A DNA stretch of 64,000 bases from Prorocentrum cordatum (lineage: Eukaryota > Sar > Dinophyceae > Prorocentrales > Prorocentraceae), in assembly GCA_963575745.1 (NCBI GenBank), contig CAUYUJ010015963.1, positions 33,501 to 97,500 on the forward strand, given 5' to 3'. A program made the translations under genes and the position numbers. The notes under the pieces are model-generated. The model was not told where the DNA came from. It searched no databases and saw nothing but the letters and a program-made list of their open reading frames with translations. Of the stretch, positions 63,801-64,000 are shown piece after piece; within the stretch, counting starts at the first letter, position 1, and every line of letters starts with the position of its first letter.

Positions 63801-64000
63801 AGCGTTTGATTGACAGTGGTAGGTGTCTAGCCTGCGGCGCTGAACGTGAGACCAATGGCCATCGTCTGTACAAATGCCCCGCCCTCCTGGACCCTGCCCT
63901 TCACGAGGCGGACCCGCCCGAAGTGATTCTTAAGACCCGTGAGCGGCTTGATCGCCTTGCGTGGGAGTCGGCCCAGGATGACCCACATGAGGCCTTGCAG
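60719..64000 (+). CDS. LINE C ORF2, reverse transcriptase part (continues past the window)
   Basis: 1094 codons without a stop, in the frame that continues the repeat after the missing base. After an acidic, Trp-rich region comes the reverse transcriptase: TGFQPRH (from 62207), RLIGLLNTIVRLWSRARRP (fingers, about 62348), motif A VDLLKCFEMV (62546) with the first catalytic Asp, motif B GIVAGCSQATTLL (62714), motif C LVDD (62819-62830) with the Asp pair, and a KKLGY motif D. A thumb region and a knuckle C-x2-C-x8-H-x4-C (Cys at 63824, 63833, 63875; His at 63860) follow. Leu replaces the usual aromatic residue of YxDD and Glu replaces the motif A Asp that follows Phe; both occur in place in an otherwise well-kept domain. 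RNase H should lie beyond the edge. Confidence 0.9.

Larger units (their letters stand above)
57737..64000 (+). mobile_element. LINE C: nearly intact spliced-leader-led non-LTR retrotransposon (3' end outside window)
   Basis: Order: 22-nt dinoSL, 167-nt leader, ORF1 (57926-59104), 19-nt gap, ORF2 endonuclease (from 59124), a 108-bp tandem repeat (60375-60865), reverse transcriptase and CCHC knuckle (to 63880), then off the edge. An apurinic-type endonuclease with a downstream reverse transcriptase and CCHC motif is typical of LINE clades that carry two ORFs; an RNase H domain is expected after 64000, as in LINE B. One single-base deletion is the only break seen in the coding part. Confidence 0.9.

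Overview
This 64-kb window looks like nuclear DNA of a dinoflagellate. It is GC-rich, packed with microsatellites and degenerate tandem arrays, and has almost no host coding sequence. Two exact copies of the 22-nt dinoflagellate spliced leader (dinoSL; starts TCCGTAGCC, ends GGCTCAAG) are present at 8152 and 57737, plus a probable decayed third at 20482. Species cannot be fixed from the sequence; a large-genome, GC-rich lineage is likely.

The recognisable genes belong to non-LTR (LINE) retrotransposons, all on the + strand. LINE C (57737 to the right edge) is nearly intact: dinoSL, ORF1 (N-terminal zinc ribbon plus coiled coil, 392 aa), then ORF2 with an apurinic-type endonuclease, a 108-bp in-frame tandem repeat, a reverse transcriptase and a CCHC knuckle, leaving the window before any RNase H domain. 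One missing base inside the tandem repeat splits ORF2 into two frames. LINE A (8152-13950) and LINE B (20482-26358) are long, decayed relatives in which the same order of parts can still be traced. Fragments E (36277-36830) and D (38016-39110) are 3' ends of further copies, with RNase H and/or a cysteine-rich tail.

Between the LINEs lie at least eleven families of short dispersed elements of about 130-230 bp. Most have terminal inverted repeats and several have visible target-site duplications, so they are MITE-like. They nest in one another: family 1 in family 4, family 2 in family 3, family 6 in family 9. The five full copies and one fragment of family 1 all have the same orientation.

Most of the rest is tandem DNA: trinucleotide tracts (GAC, CTC/GGA, GAT/ATC), CATA/GTAT and TA tracts, decamer-like CCTCTTGGGG arrays, a roughly 388-bp higher-order repeat (31845-33030), an 89-bp array (51421-52490), an array of 9 diverged units (19195-20345) and a 600-bp palindromic block (42780-43380). 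A short EF-hand-like coding fragment at 51236 is the only weak hint of a host gene. The many long serine-, arginine-, proline- or glycine-rich open frames are treated here as by-products of tandem DNA.
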